Shown: one piece after another, positions 30,031 to 40,231 of the stretch
How the letters are laid out: each line of letters starts with the position of its first letter
Position numbering within the stretch: the first letter of the stretch is position 1
Source of the DNA: Diabrotica undecimpunctata
Taxonomy: Eukaryota > Arthropoda > Insecta > Coleoptera > Chrysomelidae
Direction: 5' to 3'
DNA: 64,000 nucleotides
Assembly (NCBI RefSeq): GCF_040954645.1
Contig: NC_092803.1
Coordinates: forward strand, 64,745,484-64,809,483
The notes under the pieces: generated by a model
The model's input: the letters and a program-made list of their open reading frames with translations, nothing else
What the model was told of the DNA's origin: nothing
The model's database searches: none
Translations under genes and position numbers: made by a program

Positions 30031-30717
30031 TGTAACGATGCTTTGATCGTTTAACAGTTCGAACCGTGGGAGTGTCAATATTTGCGCATCCACTTCTACG
30101 ACGTGACTTCGTAGTGGGATTCAGGACGGCTATTTAAGGCGTGTGAATAGCGGAATTAGACAGTCTTGTAGCTAGCGCTCTAGGCTCCCTGACTCGCCGG
30201 TGTAGTGAACCAGCGAGACATTCTGGGCAGAGATAGTTCCGTATTGAGGATCATACTCTGTCCCTAACCAAGCGGAACCCATCGGTATTGCGTATTGAGC
30301 ATTACCGTGGATCTGCACAGAACCAACCGGGACAGAGATTTCCGTATTGAGGATCATACTCTGTCCTTAGCCAAGCGGAACCCGTCGGCATTGTGTATTG
30401 AACATTGCCGTGGGTCTGCACAGCTAAATATTTTGTTTGCGAGCATATTCGGAGCTTTCGCTGAATTGAAGCGAAAGCGAGTATATTAGTAGTACTAATT
30501 AGTTTCTTTTCTTTTATAGACGTTTACCGGGGAATTCATTCATCGCGGGACCCAAACGGAAACGTAGGATTCATTTTATTTTTGTTTTATAAGTATACAA
30601 CGTAGAATTCCTTTTTTTTTAGTTTTTATTTATTGTATATATATACTTAATAGATTTATTTTTATTTCAAACCTGTGTTTTACTGAGTCTGTCGCCCCGA
30701 AAGAGCTACCCATCACA
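30031..30717 (+). repeat. 5' LTR of the gypsy element
   Basis: A 687-bp LTR. It holds an internal tandem duplication at about 30229-30432: two units of about 100 bases, each with CCGTATTGAGGATCATACTC, AAGCGGAACCC and TCTGCACAG, similar but not identical. A TATTTAA box near 30130 is a possible promoter element. Confidence 0.93.
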
Positions 30718-30720
30718 AAC

Positions 30721-30733
30721 TGGCGCCCGAGCA
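30721..30733 (+). promoter_or_regulatory. Primer-binding site, tRNA-Lys-like
   Basis: TGGCGCCCGAGCA lies three bases after the 5' LTR. The first ten bases equal the site used with lysine tRNA in other retroelements (TGGCGCCCGA), so tRNA-Lys is the likely primer; the species assignment is inference. Confidence 0.75.
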
Positions 30734-30745
30734 AAAATTAATAAC

Positions 30746-31771
30746 ATGCCGACAGATAAAGACACAGACTCAGTAACAGGTACGTCGTGGATAAACCGAC
30801 TTTGCAAAGAGGAATTGCAGAGCGAGGCCGAAAAATACGGCTTAGATCCCAAGGGAACCGTCGACGAATTGATAGCACGACTCAGAACCTATTTTAAAAA
30901 TCGCGAGGAAGCTACAGGAACAATCCCAAAAGAAAAAACTTCCAAGGGAACAGAATCCGACACACTGGCCCAGGAAATTTCGGGCATCCGAAGACAACTA
31001 CAGGAATTAACAATAACGAAACAAATGGGGCAACCAGAATTGCTAAATCAAGTACGAAAGTGGAACACACACTTCGACAAGAAACATTCGGATGCAATAG
31101 AATTCTTAGAGAGGATAGACGAATTAAGTTTGGCCTACGAGATCGATAAACAAGATCTACTAAGAGCATTACCAGAATTATTAGGAGACCACGCCTTGTT
31201 ATGGTACAAAAACAATAACAAAAATTGGAAGTCATGGACAGATTTCAGCGAAGATTTTAAAAAAGCTTTCTATCCCAGGGGATACTTGCTACAACTAGAA
31301 GAGGAAATCCGAAACAGAAAACAGAGACAGAACGAACCAGTAGATAGATATATCACGGAGATTCAAACATTAATCAGACGAGAAGGCTCTTTTTCCAAAA
31401 ACCAAGAACTCGAAAGGATATACAAAAATTTGTTACCAGAATATAAGCTTTATGCTCGCCGCCGGGATTTCGGAAACTTAGCCGAATTACAGGATTTAGC
31501 CCAAGAATACGAAGCTCTAGAAGACGAAAAGACCCGAGCAAATCAGATTTGCCGTGGAAACTGGAGACGCACGGAGCAAGCAGAGTACGATGCGAAAACG
31601 GCATGCTTTAGATGCAAGATGCCAGGTCACAGCCGTAAAAACTGCAAAAACCCATGGAAAAAGTTTTGTTCGCGTTGCGGCAGAGAAGGGGTTTACAGCA
31701 GCGACTGCTGTTTCAGGCGTCAGGGAAACGAATTACAGACTGGAGAAACAAGGAGTCGTCCCAGTCTGTAA
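30746..31771 (+). CDS. gag: Gypsy element gag
   Basis: A 341-residue protein from the Met at 30746, 29 bases after the LTR. Residues about 12-55 (WINRLCKEELQSEAEKYGL, TVDELIARLR) resemble a SAP-like helical DNA-binding fold. The middle (about 100-270) is a helical capsid region with ALLWYKNNNKNW and EDFKKAFYP. A CCHC knuckle CFRCKMPGHSRKNC lies near residue 291, and a second, altered knuckle CSRCGREGVYSSDC follows with the expected His missing. The last 118 bases overlap pol in a different frame. Confidence 0.88.
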   Translation: MPTDKDTDSVTGTSWINRLCKEELQSEAEKYGLDPKGTVDELIARLRTYFKNREEATGTIPKEKTSKGTESDTLAQEISGIRRQLQELTITKQMGQPELLNQVRKWNTHFDKKHSDAIEFLERIDELSLAYEIDKQDLLRALPELLGDHALLWYKNNNKNWKSWTDFSEDFKKAFYPRGYLLQLEEEIRNRKQRQNEPVDRYITEIQTLIRREGSFSKNQELERIYKNLLPEYKLYARRRDFGNLAELQDLAQEYEALEDEKTRANQICRGNWRRTEQAEYDAKTACFRCKMPGHSRKNCKNPWKKFCSRCGREGVYSSDCCFRRQGNELQTGETRSRPSL

Positions 31772-34700
31772 AACAAGATTCGACTCCATTCGTTTTCGCC
31801 GTTACACAGCCAGCAAGCAATGACATTCGACTGTTCGCATCACTAAAAATAGGGCAAAGAACATACAGAGCGCTCATCGACACAGGAACTACTAAAAATT
31901 ACGTCGGGGATAGAATAGCTCAGATATACAAGGACTCTCTAGATAGCTACAGCGGGAGAACAAGACTAGCAAATGGAGCGTCAATGGAGCTTAACCAGAA
32001 GTTGACAATTGAATGCGAGATCGATAAGTTACAAACCCGACAAACATTCATAGTAATGCCAGGGTTGACGGAAGATGCATTAATAGGAGTGGAATTCCTC
32101 AGGAACCATTCTATCGAACTTAAATTCGATAAACATACGACCAAACAATACATACAACATCAAGAAGAGACATGTAACACTTTAAAAGACTTCACTCAAA
32201 ATACGGAGTTAGAAAGGTTCCTAAGAAAAGAACTAAGGGAGTTTGAGAATATAACAGGACCCACCAACTTAATAAGACACGAAATAAAATTGAAGAAAAA
32301 GTGCGATCCAGTCAAGCAGCCTTATAGGCGGCACAATCCCGCAATGCTACAGATCATCAACCAAGAAGTGGACAAGATGTTAAAAGAAGGAACCATCGAA
32401 CCCTCCACAAGTGGTTGGAGTTCACCGATTGTACTAGTTAGGAAAAAGGATAACTCGTACAGATTTTGCATTGACTTTAGAAAAGTCAACGAACTATCAG
32501 ATAAGGACGCATATCCGTTACCCAGAATATCGGAAATTCTGGATAGACTTAAGGAAGCAAATTTTATATCGACCCTCGATTTAAAACAGGGATATTTTCA
32601 AATACCCCTAGAAGAAACAAGCCGCCCAGTGACAGCATTCAGCGTACCCGGAAAAGGCCATTTTCAGTTCAAAACCACCCCATTCGGACTGCATTCCGCA
32701 GGAGCCACTTTCCAACGCCTACTGGATAAGGTAATACCTCCCGATATGGAATTCGCGTTTGCCTACTTGGATGATATCGTAGTAATATCTAAAACGCTCC
32801 AAGAGCATTTAAATCACCTACATGAAGTTTTCCGAAGACTGAAAGAAGCCAGATTACAGCTGAACTTCGAGAAATGCACGTTTTGCCAGTCAGAACTCAG
32901 ATATTTAGGACATGTGGTTGGAGCAGAAGGAATAAAAACCGACCCGGAGAAAACCAACGCTATAACCGGACTTACAGCACCGAGAAATGTGCGTCAACTC
33001 CGCCGGTTCCTAGGAATAACATCATGGTACCGCCGATTCATAGAGAACTATTCGACAATAGCAGGACCGCTAAACATGCTTCTGAAGAAGAAGATAAGAT
33101 GGAAATGGACCGATAAGCAGGAAAACGCGTTTGAAGAGCTAAAATCAAAACTTACATCAGCCCCAGTATTAGCATGCCCCGATTTTTCGAAAACATTTTA
33201 CCTGCAAACAGATGCGTCGAACTGTGGACTTGGAGTTGCACTAACACAGAAATACGACGGCCAGGATAAAGTAATTGCATATGCTAGTCGAACCATCACA
33301 CCAGCCGAGACAAAATATTCCACAACGGAAAAAGAATGTCTATCCATCGTGTACGGGATAAAGCAAATGAGGCCGTATATAGAAGGATACAATTTTAAGG
33401 TCATATCAGACCATCAGTCCCTCAAATGGCTGAAGAACCTTAAAAACCCGTCAGGTCGGTTAGCCAGGTGGAGTTTAGAACTGCAACAGTACGATTTCGA
33501 GGTAATATATAGAAAGGGAGTCCTCAACAAGGTAGCAGATGCTTTGTCACGACAACCACAAGAAAACCAGAGCGAAGAACCAGAGTCGGAATTATTAGCA
33601 TCAGAACTGGAATCATGCAGTTGGTACGATAATTTATATAGGAATGTACTCCAGAACCCAGACGATTTCCCGGATTTACAAATATCAAACGGGAAATTAT
33701 ATAAACACGTTTGGAGCAGCCGTAATTTAGCCGACCCAGAGTTTAATAACCCATGGAAATTATGCGTACCAAGATATAAAAGGAAAGATATTTTGGAGGA
33801 AAATCATGACTCGACCACAGCAGGCCACTTAGGAATTGCAAAAACAATTTGCCGAATAGCGCAAAAGTACTATTGGCCTAAGATGTTTAAACAAATTGCA
33901 GACTACGTTAGAGCCTGTAGGAAGTGCCTCCAATATAAACCGTCTCAAATGCAACCAGCCGGGAAAATGCAACCGTCCACTGTAGAAAAGCCTTGGCATA
34001 CTGTCTCAGTTGATTTAATGGGACCATTCCCAAGATCTGCAAAAGGAAACATTTTCTTAATAGTCGTGCAAGACCGGTTTACCAAATGGGTCGTCGCTCA
34101 GCCAATAAGAGCAGCATCTACGAACTCAATCATCGACACTCTACGATCAAAGGTAGTCATGCAATTCGGTATTCCGAAGAAAATCATCTCGGACAACGGC
34201 GCGCAGTTCACAAGCGGAAGTTTTAAGGCGTTCCTAAAATCCTATAACATAAATCACATTCTAACACCGCCGTACTCACCTCAATGCAATCCAGTAGAAC
34301 GAACGAACAAAGTACTGAAAACGATGATAGCTACTTACGTGGAGGATAACCATAAAGACTGGGACAAATTCATACCAGAATTCTGCTACGCCATAAATTC
34401 GTCAAGACACGATTCAACAGGATTTTCACCAGCGCTTCTTAATTTCGGAAGGGAATTAGACACAACAGAGGCGACAAATGGACAAGATATACAGGGATAT
34501 GCAGAAAACTTAAACAAGTTAGAAGCGTTAAGAGAACTAGCGAAAGTGCACATGGAACACGCTTTCGAGGACCAGAAGAAACATTACGATCTAAGACGAA
34601 GAGACTGGCAACCACACCCAGGAGATCGAGTCATGAAAAAGGAACACCATCTATCATCGGCTAGTGCAGCTTTCACCAGCAAACTAGCGCCGAAGTACTC

Positions 34701-34827
34701 AGGACCATACATAGTAACGTCAGTGATATCACCAGTAATAGTAAAACTGAAATTGGCCGATAGTAGTAGCAGCAAGCAGATGACGGCGCACGTAAAAGAT
34801 TTAAAACCATGGGGAGGAAGATTGTAA
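31654..34827 (+). CDS. pol: Gypsy element pol: protease, RT, RNase H, integrase
   Basis: A 1057-residue open frame, -1 relative to gag and overlapping it. Active translation is probably as a gag-pol frameshift product, so the Met at 31654 only marks the frame. Protease: LIDTGTTKNYVG with the catalytic Asp at residue 76. RT: LDLKQGYFQI and YLDD at about 371-374, a variant of the usual YMDD. RNase H: QTDASNCGLG and SDHQSLKWL. Integrase: zinc finger HDSTTAGH then CRKCLQYK (about 718-765), core Asp in VDLMGPF (about 787), Asp in DNGAQF (about 847) and Glu in NPVERTN (about 882). No chromodomain is seen. All catalytic residues are present. Confidence 0.93.
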   Translation: MEKVLFALRQRRGLQQRLLFQASGKRITDWRNKESSQSVKQDSTPFVFAVTQPASNDIRLFASLKIGQRTYRALIDTGTTKNYVGDRIAQIYKDSLDSYSGRTRLANGASMELNQKLTIECEIDKLQTRQTFIVMPGLTEDALIGVEFLRNHSIELKFDKHTTKQYIQHQEETCNTLKDFTQNTELERFLRKELREFENITGPTNLIRHEIKLKKKCDPVKQPYRRHNPAMLQIINQEVDKMLKEGTIEPSTSGWSSPIVLVRKKDNSYRFCIDFRKVNELSDKDAYPLPRISEILDRLKEANFISTLDLKQGYFQIPLEETSRPVTAFSVPGKGHFQFKTTPFGLHSAGATFQRLLDKVIPPDMEFAFAYLDDIVVISKTLQEHLNHLHEVFRRLKEARLQLNFEKCTFCQSELRYLGHVVGAEGIKTDPEKTNAITGLTAPRNVRQLRRFLGITSWYRRFIENYSTIAGPLNMLLKKKIRWKWTDKQENAFEELKSKLTSAPVLACPDFSKTFYLQTDASNCGLGVALTQKYDGQDKVIAYASRTITPAETKYSTTEKECLSIVYGIKQMRPYIEGYNFKVISDHQSLKWLKNLKNPSGRLARWSLELQQYDFEVIYRKGVLNKVADALSRQPQENQSEEPESELLASELESCSWYDNLYRNVLQNPDDFPDLQISNGKLYKHVWSSRNLADPEFNNPWKLCVPRYKRKDILEENHDSTTAGHLGIAKTICRIAQKYYWPKMFKQIADYVRACRKCLQYKPSQMQPAGKMQPSTVEKPWHTVSVDLMGPFPRSAKGNIFLIVVQDRFTKWVVAQPIRAASTNSIIDTLRSKVVMQFGIPKKIISDNGAQFTSGSFKAFLKSYNINHILTPPYSPQCNPVERTNKVLKTMIATYVEDNHKDWDKFIPEFCYAINSSRHDSTGFSPALLNFGRELDTTEATNGQDIQGYAENLNKLEALRELAKVHMEHAFEDQKKHYDLRRRDWQPHPGDRVMKKEHHLSSASAAFTSKLAPKYSGPYIVTSVISPVIVKLKLADSSSSKQMTAHVKDLKPWGGRL

Positions 34828-34913
34828 TAAAGATACCGAGAGGGATAGATGGCATCACGAGGCTGTAGACACCATCTACACAAAAAAAAAGGTAAGTTAC
34901 TTTTTTTTTTTTC

Positions 34914-34926
34914 AAAGAGAAGGGGG
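34914..34926 (+). promoter_or_regulatory. Polypurine tract
   Basis: AAAGAGAAGGGGG runs directly into the TGTAACG start of the 3' LTR, the usual plus-strand primer. Confidence 0.85.
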
Positions 34927-35613
34927 TGTAACGATGCTTTGATCGTTTAACAGTTCGAACCGTGGGAGTGTCAATATTTGCGCATCCACTTCTACGACGT
35001 GACTTCGTAGTGGGATTCAGGACGGCTATTTAAGGCGTGTGAATAGCGGAATTAGACAGTCTTGTAGCTAGCGCTCTAGGCTCCCTGACTCGCCGGTGTA
35101 GTGAACCAGCGAGACATTCTGGGCAGAGATAGTTCCGTATTGAGGATCATACTCTGTCCCTAACCAAGCGGAACCCATCGGTATTGCGTATTGAGCATTA
35201 CCGTGGATCTGCACAGAACCAACCAAGACAGAGATTTCCGTATTGAGGATCATACTCTGTCCTTAGCCAAGCGGAACCCGTCGGCATTGTGTATTGAACA
35301 TTGCCGTGGGTCTGCACAGCTAAATATTTTGTTTGCGAGCATATTCGGAGCTTTCGCTGAATTGAAGCGAAAGCGAGTATATTAGTAGTACTAATTAGTT
35401 TCTTTTCTTTTATAGACGTTTACCGGGGAATTCATTCATCGCGGGACCCAAACGGAAACGTAGGATTCATTTTATTTTTGTTTTATAAGTATACAACGTA
35501 GAATTCCTTTTTTTTTAGTTTTTATTTATTGTATATATATACTTAATAGATTTATTTTTATTTCAAACCTGTGTTTTACTGAGTCTATCGCCCCGAAAGA
35601 GCTACCCATCACA
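34927..35613 (+). repeat. 3' LTR of the gypsy element
   Basis: A 687-bp LTR. It differs from the 5' copy at the GG/AA pair after CAACC (35224-35225) and at GTCG/ATCG near 35587; elsewhere I see none. It keeps the same internal duplication (35125-35328). Confidence 0.93.
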
Positions 35614-35617
35614 AGTA

Positions 35618-36375
35618 AACATATTAAAAGAAAATAAATTGCATCCCTATAAGATGATACCTACTCAGGAGCTCATGGAAGACTATTTTGATAGAACCAT
35701 TTTTTTGTGAGCAAATGATGGACATGTTGGATAACAATATTATCCAATTAGAAGACGTTATGTTTTCTGATGAGTGTACTTTTTCACTTAACGGTCATGC
35801 TAATCGGCAAAATTGCCGCTACTGGGCCACGGAAAATCCTAACTAGATAAGAGAAGAACACACTCAATACCCTCAAAAGGTTAATGTTTGGGTAGGGATT
35901 GTAGGAAACAATATCATTGGTCCCTTTTTCATTGAGGGCAACTTGAATGGCAACAAGTATTTGGCACTACTTCAAAATGATGTCATTCCAACGTTGGCAA
36001 ATTTATATCTTGATCCAGGAAACCCTCAAGTTCCAGCGAATACGATATGGTTTCAGCAGGATGGAGCACCACCACATTACCAACTTAATGTCCGGCAGTA
36101 CCTCGATACAATATTTCCCAATCGGTGGATAGGGAGACGAGGATCGATTGAATGGCCAGCGTGATCACCTGATCTTACATTATTAGATTTCTTTTTGTGG
36201 GGATATGTGAAGAGCCATGTGTACAAAACTTAACCTTCTGATTTAAATGACTTAAAATAACGAATAACGCTTGCGATTAGGTCGATCACGCCTGTCATGT
36301 TAAATAATGTTAGAAGACATTTTTGTTTGAGATTAGGATGTTGCCAAGACGTTCGCGGTGAACATTTTGATCATC
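35618..36375 (+). pseudogene. Mariner-type transposase, catalytic half, with stops
   Basis: The DDE/D catalytic half of the split transposase. The first catalytic Asp is in MFSDECTFSLNGH (near 35762), the second in WFQQDGAPPHY (near 36060), and the third in the SPDLTLLDFFLWGY segment (near 36185). Forty-one residues separate the second and third Asp, the spacing used to define the DD41D groups of this superfamily. The protein ends near EHFDHLL. At least one frameshift and several stops (for example near 35705, 35845 and 36163) make it inactive. Confidence 0.8.
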
Positions 36376-36454
36376 TACTTCACTAATATTCATAGTTCTT
36401 TTTCGTGTTCTACATTTTATTACGTTTTGCATTACATTTTAATTTTTGATTGTA

Positions 36455-36655
36455 TTGTAGCGAATTTCGGGAACCACATGATTTTAATTTATTTTATCTT
36501 AATTAATCTTAATAATCTTGAAAGCGACAACATTTTTGAATGGAGAATGAAAAGACCTTTCAAACGATATACCACAAGCCTATACTTCCTATTTTATAAA
36601 TTGGGGGTTGTACCTGTCATTCTAAGGGGGTTGAAGGTAGATGTTGCATTTTCAC
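36455..36655 (-). repeat. Right long TIR of the mariner-type transposon
   Basis: The partner of 29340-29510. An apparent open frame across it (36358-36660) is not a gene. Confidence 0.85.
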
Positions 36656-36789
36656 GTTAAAGAATGTCAAGTTATAATTTCAATTTGACGTGTTTCGGGA
36701 TTTTTTATAAATATGTACAGTAACCTAAATAATGAATTTATTCCATTTGGCTTTTACACACTATATATGAGGCAAATATGTCTCTTATC

Positions 36790-37330
36790 ATACATAGTGT
36801 CATGTGATATGTGGTATGTCGCTCAACGTTCATTAATAATGAAGATGAGTGTCATGCCCTTTTGATATCCTTGTTTTTTTCTATCTGAATATATTCTTTA
36901 TATTCTTTCTTTTATTTGCTATGTCGCATGTTATGATTAGATGAGTTGTTTATTTCGCACTCAGCCCGAGTCAATAAATCAAAATTTGTTTTACGGTAAA
37001 TCCATTTTTATCCATAGTGCCCTATGATATCTCGTATTACGCTAGACGTTCATTAATAATGAAGATACTGTGTAGTGCCTTTTTAGTAGTTGCCCTGTTT
37101 GTTTTTGTATATGAATATATTTGTTATGTCCTCCCCTTTCATGTACTATGGCGCATGTTAGGATTCGATCATTTGTTTATTTTGTACTCAGCCAGAGACC
37201 TTCTTTAAGTCAATAAAACAAAATTTGTCTTTTAGTAAAACTATTTGTGCCATATTAAATCTCGTATGTAACTATGCCTTCATTTGCAATGAAGTCACTG
37301 TGTAGTGCCCTTTTGCAAATAAAGTACACA
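36790..37330. repeat. Satellite-like tandem repeat, about 2.3 copies
   Basis: Two full units and one partial unit of about 225 bases, starting near 36795, 37012 and 37245. Shared landmarks in order are CATAGTG, ATATCTCGTAT or a variant, CATTAATAATGAAGA, GTGTAGTGCC, TATGAATATAT, GGCGCATGTTA, GTTTATTT and AGTCAATAAA followed by CAAAATTTG. Divergence between units is moderate. The stretch to 37539 has nothing else I recognise. Confidence 0.7.
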
Positions 37331-37539
37331 CAGCCACACCATGTCACTGCCTATTTCAAGAATAAGTTCTTAAATTATCAACCTGTTTTTCTAATTGCTC
37401 ACATATATCCACAAGTTCTCTTTGCTAATGTTTTTCTGAGCGATATTGGACAATATGAGGATGGAAAGTTTTTTGGCTTATTCATTTTTAAAAAAGGAAT
37501 TATAATTGCTTGTCGCCATATTGAAGAAAACGTTTTATT

Positions 37540-38905
37540 TGTGTAAATATTGTTAAAGATGTCAACTCAAATTTTCTTTACTGTTTCAGGTAGTTTTTTA
37601 ATAAATATTATTGAAATATCATCTGGTCCTGAAGAAGTTTTTTTAGCATTGCCTAAGCTTTCGGTTAACTCGTCTAGTGTAATCGGTATGTTGGGAGAGC
37701 ATAAAATATCTTTTATTTTGATTTGTGACAATTCGGTTTTTTCTTTATGTTTTAAGAATGTAAAGTTATATTGATCATTGCTCGAATACAATTGATAGTG
37801 ATCAGATAAGATTTCTAGGATTTCTAGTTTATCTGAAGTAATTAAGTTATCTGTAGCAATGGTGTCGATATGATTACTTTTGGTTGAGCCTTTTATTTTC
37901 CTTATTTTCTGCCAAATATCACTTATTGTCGTAGATGAATTTATTGATGATACATAATTGCCCAGCAGAGTAAGGCTCTAAATCTAGCTAAGTTAATTTC
38001 GGAATTGTGTTTTTTTAGTATATTAAAGGAGTGTTTTGTTTGTTTTAAATCAGTTTCTATTTCGATATTCCACCAGGGTAGAGGTGTTTTTGTGGTAGCT
38101 TTAGTTTTTCTAATCGCTTCTCTGGCTGAATCTATTATAATATCATTAAAAAATTTTATTGTGATTATATCTGCTAATATTTTGAAGTCTTTCATTCGTT
38201 CAGTTATTAAACTAGTGTACTTTTCCCAGTCTGCTGATTTTAATTTCCATGTTTCATATGGTTTTGTATTAATGTTTGTGTCTTTAATATGAGTAATCAA
38301 AATTGGTAGATGGTCGCTGTCAAATAAGTATGAAAGTGTATTCCGCTCAAGTAGTGGTGCTAAAGTTGAATTGCTGAGGGATAAATCGATGGTTGTAAAC
38401 GTGCCATTGTATGAGTTGAAACGGGTAGGCATTCCTGTATTTAATAGCACTAGTATAAGGTTGTTAATTATTTCTAATAGAGTTTTCGCTATGACAATTT
38501 GTGTCAGCAAGAATTAATTTAGGAGATGAAATTTGTTCTATCACTTTTTGTAGTTGTAGAAGTATGGATTCTTCCGGATGTGGTAAATATACACTACAAA
38601 TGTTGATTTTAAAATGATGAACTATTGAGACTGCAACAGCTTCCAGATTTGTATCTAACGGAGTGTCTTTGGACTCGACCGTAGATTTCACAAAGACGCC
38701 GATACCACCGCTAGCTATTTACTGCAAAGGTCTATTTTTGATGTATGTTGTATCGTTTTTTAATTTAACATTATGATTAGAAAGTCGTGTTTCTTGTAAA
38801 CATGTTACTAAAGATGAGAATTCATTGATTAATATTTTTAAGTTTTTGATATGGCTGTACAAGCCATTTAAATTCCATTGAACTATGAATTTGGTTATTG
38901 GATAG
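37540..38905 (-). pseudogene. I-type LINE ORF2, 5' part only
   Basis: The start of an endonuclease-RT ORF on the minus strand. Near 38890 it reads IVQWNLNGLYSH, then CLQETRL and GGIGVFVKS, the APE endonuclease motifs. Further pieces include ILADTNCHS, IDLSLSN, SDHLPI and PWWNIEI (endonuclease end and linker), then the beginning of the RT with SGPDDISIIFIKKLP. Stops and frameshifts break it into several frames. The RT palm and everything after are missing, so this copy has lost its 3' rather than its 5' end, which is unusual for a LINE. Confidence 0.72.
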
Positions 38906-40213
38906 AGTTTCCGTCGCTTTCTTCCTCAGTAATAGAAGAGTTGTCTGTGCCATGTATCTTTTTAAGATCCTTGAAATGTTATTTTTAAGACGTTGGTCGT
39001 TTTTGTTTGTGTGTACCATTTGCAATTCAGCGCTAAGCTCTTCTAGGTCATTTGTATAATCCTTTGCTACGTTTTCAGGAAACTTTGAATCTATAACATT
39101 TGTAATATACTCGCATAGTTTTGTGTATTTTAGTGTGTAAGTAGTAGTAGCTGATGATAAAATGGCTTCTATAGGTTTCATTAAGGTTTCGATGTTTAAA
39201 GCTTTTTAATTCTTTTAGGTGCAGATTTCTTTGGAACAGGAATTATTATATTTTGATTTTCTGACTCTATTATTTCAGGAGATGTTGACATTCGTCTTTT
39301 TATAGAAGTATGTGATATTATGTTGATATTATTAGATAGTGATTCGGGTAGGTTTTGTGAGTTGGAGGAGGTATTTGGTAGTGGTCTGGTTGAAGAAGTA
39401 GGAGGATAACTGGATTGATGAGCAGTTGGGGTTTCTGATGTAAGGCATGTTTTATTTATTGGATAATTTTCTGTTTCAGAAATATTGATATTCATACATT
39501 GAGATAGCTGGTCAATATTTTGTATAATAATTGATAGTGCAGTTTTTCTCTTTGTGTCCTGTGGTATTACATTTAAAGCAATTTAGGCCATCCAAGGAAA
39601 GATAATTCTGTAGTGGGTATGGTCATGAGATATTAGAAGTGAATTTTGGGATATGATTATTAGTTGTTGGCGCAACAAATACTTGATGCCTAAAGCTTAA
39701 TATATGATTGTTTTTAAATTCAGACATGCCAACTTTTAAAAATGTTATTTTAGACACTGCAATAAGCTCCAATTTTTTGAGCTATTCTTCGATATTAATG
39801 TTTGGAATACTGGGGCAGATATTTGATATCACTAGTCGGCTCGCAGGAGAAAAGTCTTTTGATTTCTATGTCGTTTTCCTGTATTGAAACGGATTTGTGA
39901 TTATATAGTAATTTTGGTAGTAAGATTGTAGTGTTACTGACTACAAATACATACAATAAATACATACTCTGTTATTTGAGATTCTGGACGCGAAGATGAT
40001 GTTTTTTGGTTGTACTAAAGTTCCTATTGCTGTTATGTGTTCGTTTATTTTAGTATCCTGTACTAATAATAAAACAATTGCTTGTTCTTTGAATGGAAAC
40101 CTAAAGTTGCTTACGGCATTAGAGCAGGTTAATGTTGAAGAAGAGGTTGGTGCTGAAGATGTTAATAATGGTTTGGTGATTACTGTATCATTTTTTAAAT
40201 TGCTATCCATTTT
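38906..40213 (-). pseudogene. I-type LINE ORF1 remnant
   Basis: A gag-like ORF1 on the minus strand upstream of the ORF2 fragment, broken by frameshifts. It begins MDSNLKNDTVITKP (40213), has a single CCHC knuckle (CFKCNTTGHKEKNC, near 39575), then a Ser/Pro/Thr-rich stretch (39495-39290) and a helical C-terminal part (39181-38905). One knuckle rather than three distinguishes it from the Jockey-type ORF1 at 9698. Confidence 0.65.
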
Positions 40214-40231
40214 TAATTTTTTTTTTTTCAT

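Larger units (their letters stand above)
30031..35613 (+). mobile_element. Ty3/gypsy LTR retrotransposon, full length
   Basis: A 5.6-kb element with two 687-bp LTRs (TGT...ACA ends), a primer-binding site, gag, pol in the -1 frame and a purine tract, but no env. The 4-bp AGTA occurs at both flanks (30027-30030 and 35614-35617), so the TSD is 4 bp, and the flanks join the two halves of a mariner transposase. I count three base differences between the LTRs, consistent with a young insertion. Both ORFs are open, so the copy may be autonomous. Confidence 0.93.
29340..36655 (+). mobile_element. Mariner-type DNA transposon split by a gypsy element
   Basis: A Tc1/mariner-superfamily transposon with unusually long terminal inverted repeats (about 170-200 bp) on both sides, and a transposase gene cut in two by the LTR element at 30031-35613. 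Without the insert it would be about 1.7 kb. The exact outer ends are uncertain by 10-20 bases because the TIRs diverge there. Confidence 0.8.

Noticed and set aside
30172..30357. 61-codon open frame present twice (also near 35068)
   Set aside because: It is within the LTR on the antisense strand and is duplicated only because the LTR is.
36358..36660. 100-codon open frame
   Set aside because: It lies on the transposase end and the right TIR of the mariner-type transposon and matches nothing as a protein.
37017..37208. Hydrophobic 63-codon open frame, possible small membrane protein
   Set aside because: It falls inside one unit of the 225-bp tandem repeat and is not kept in the other units.
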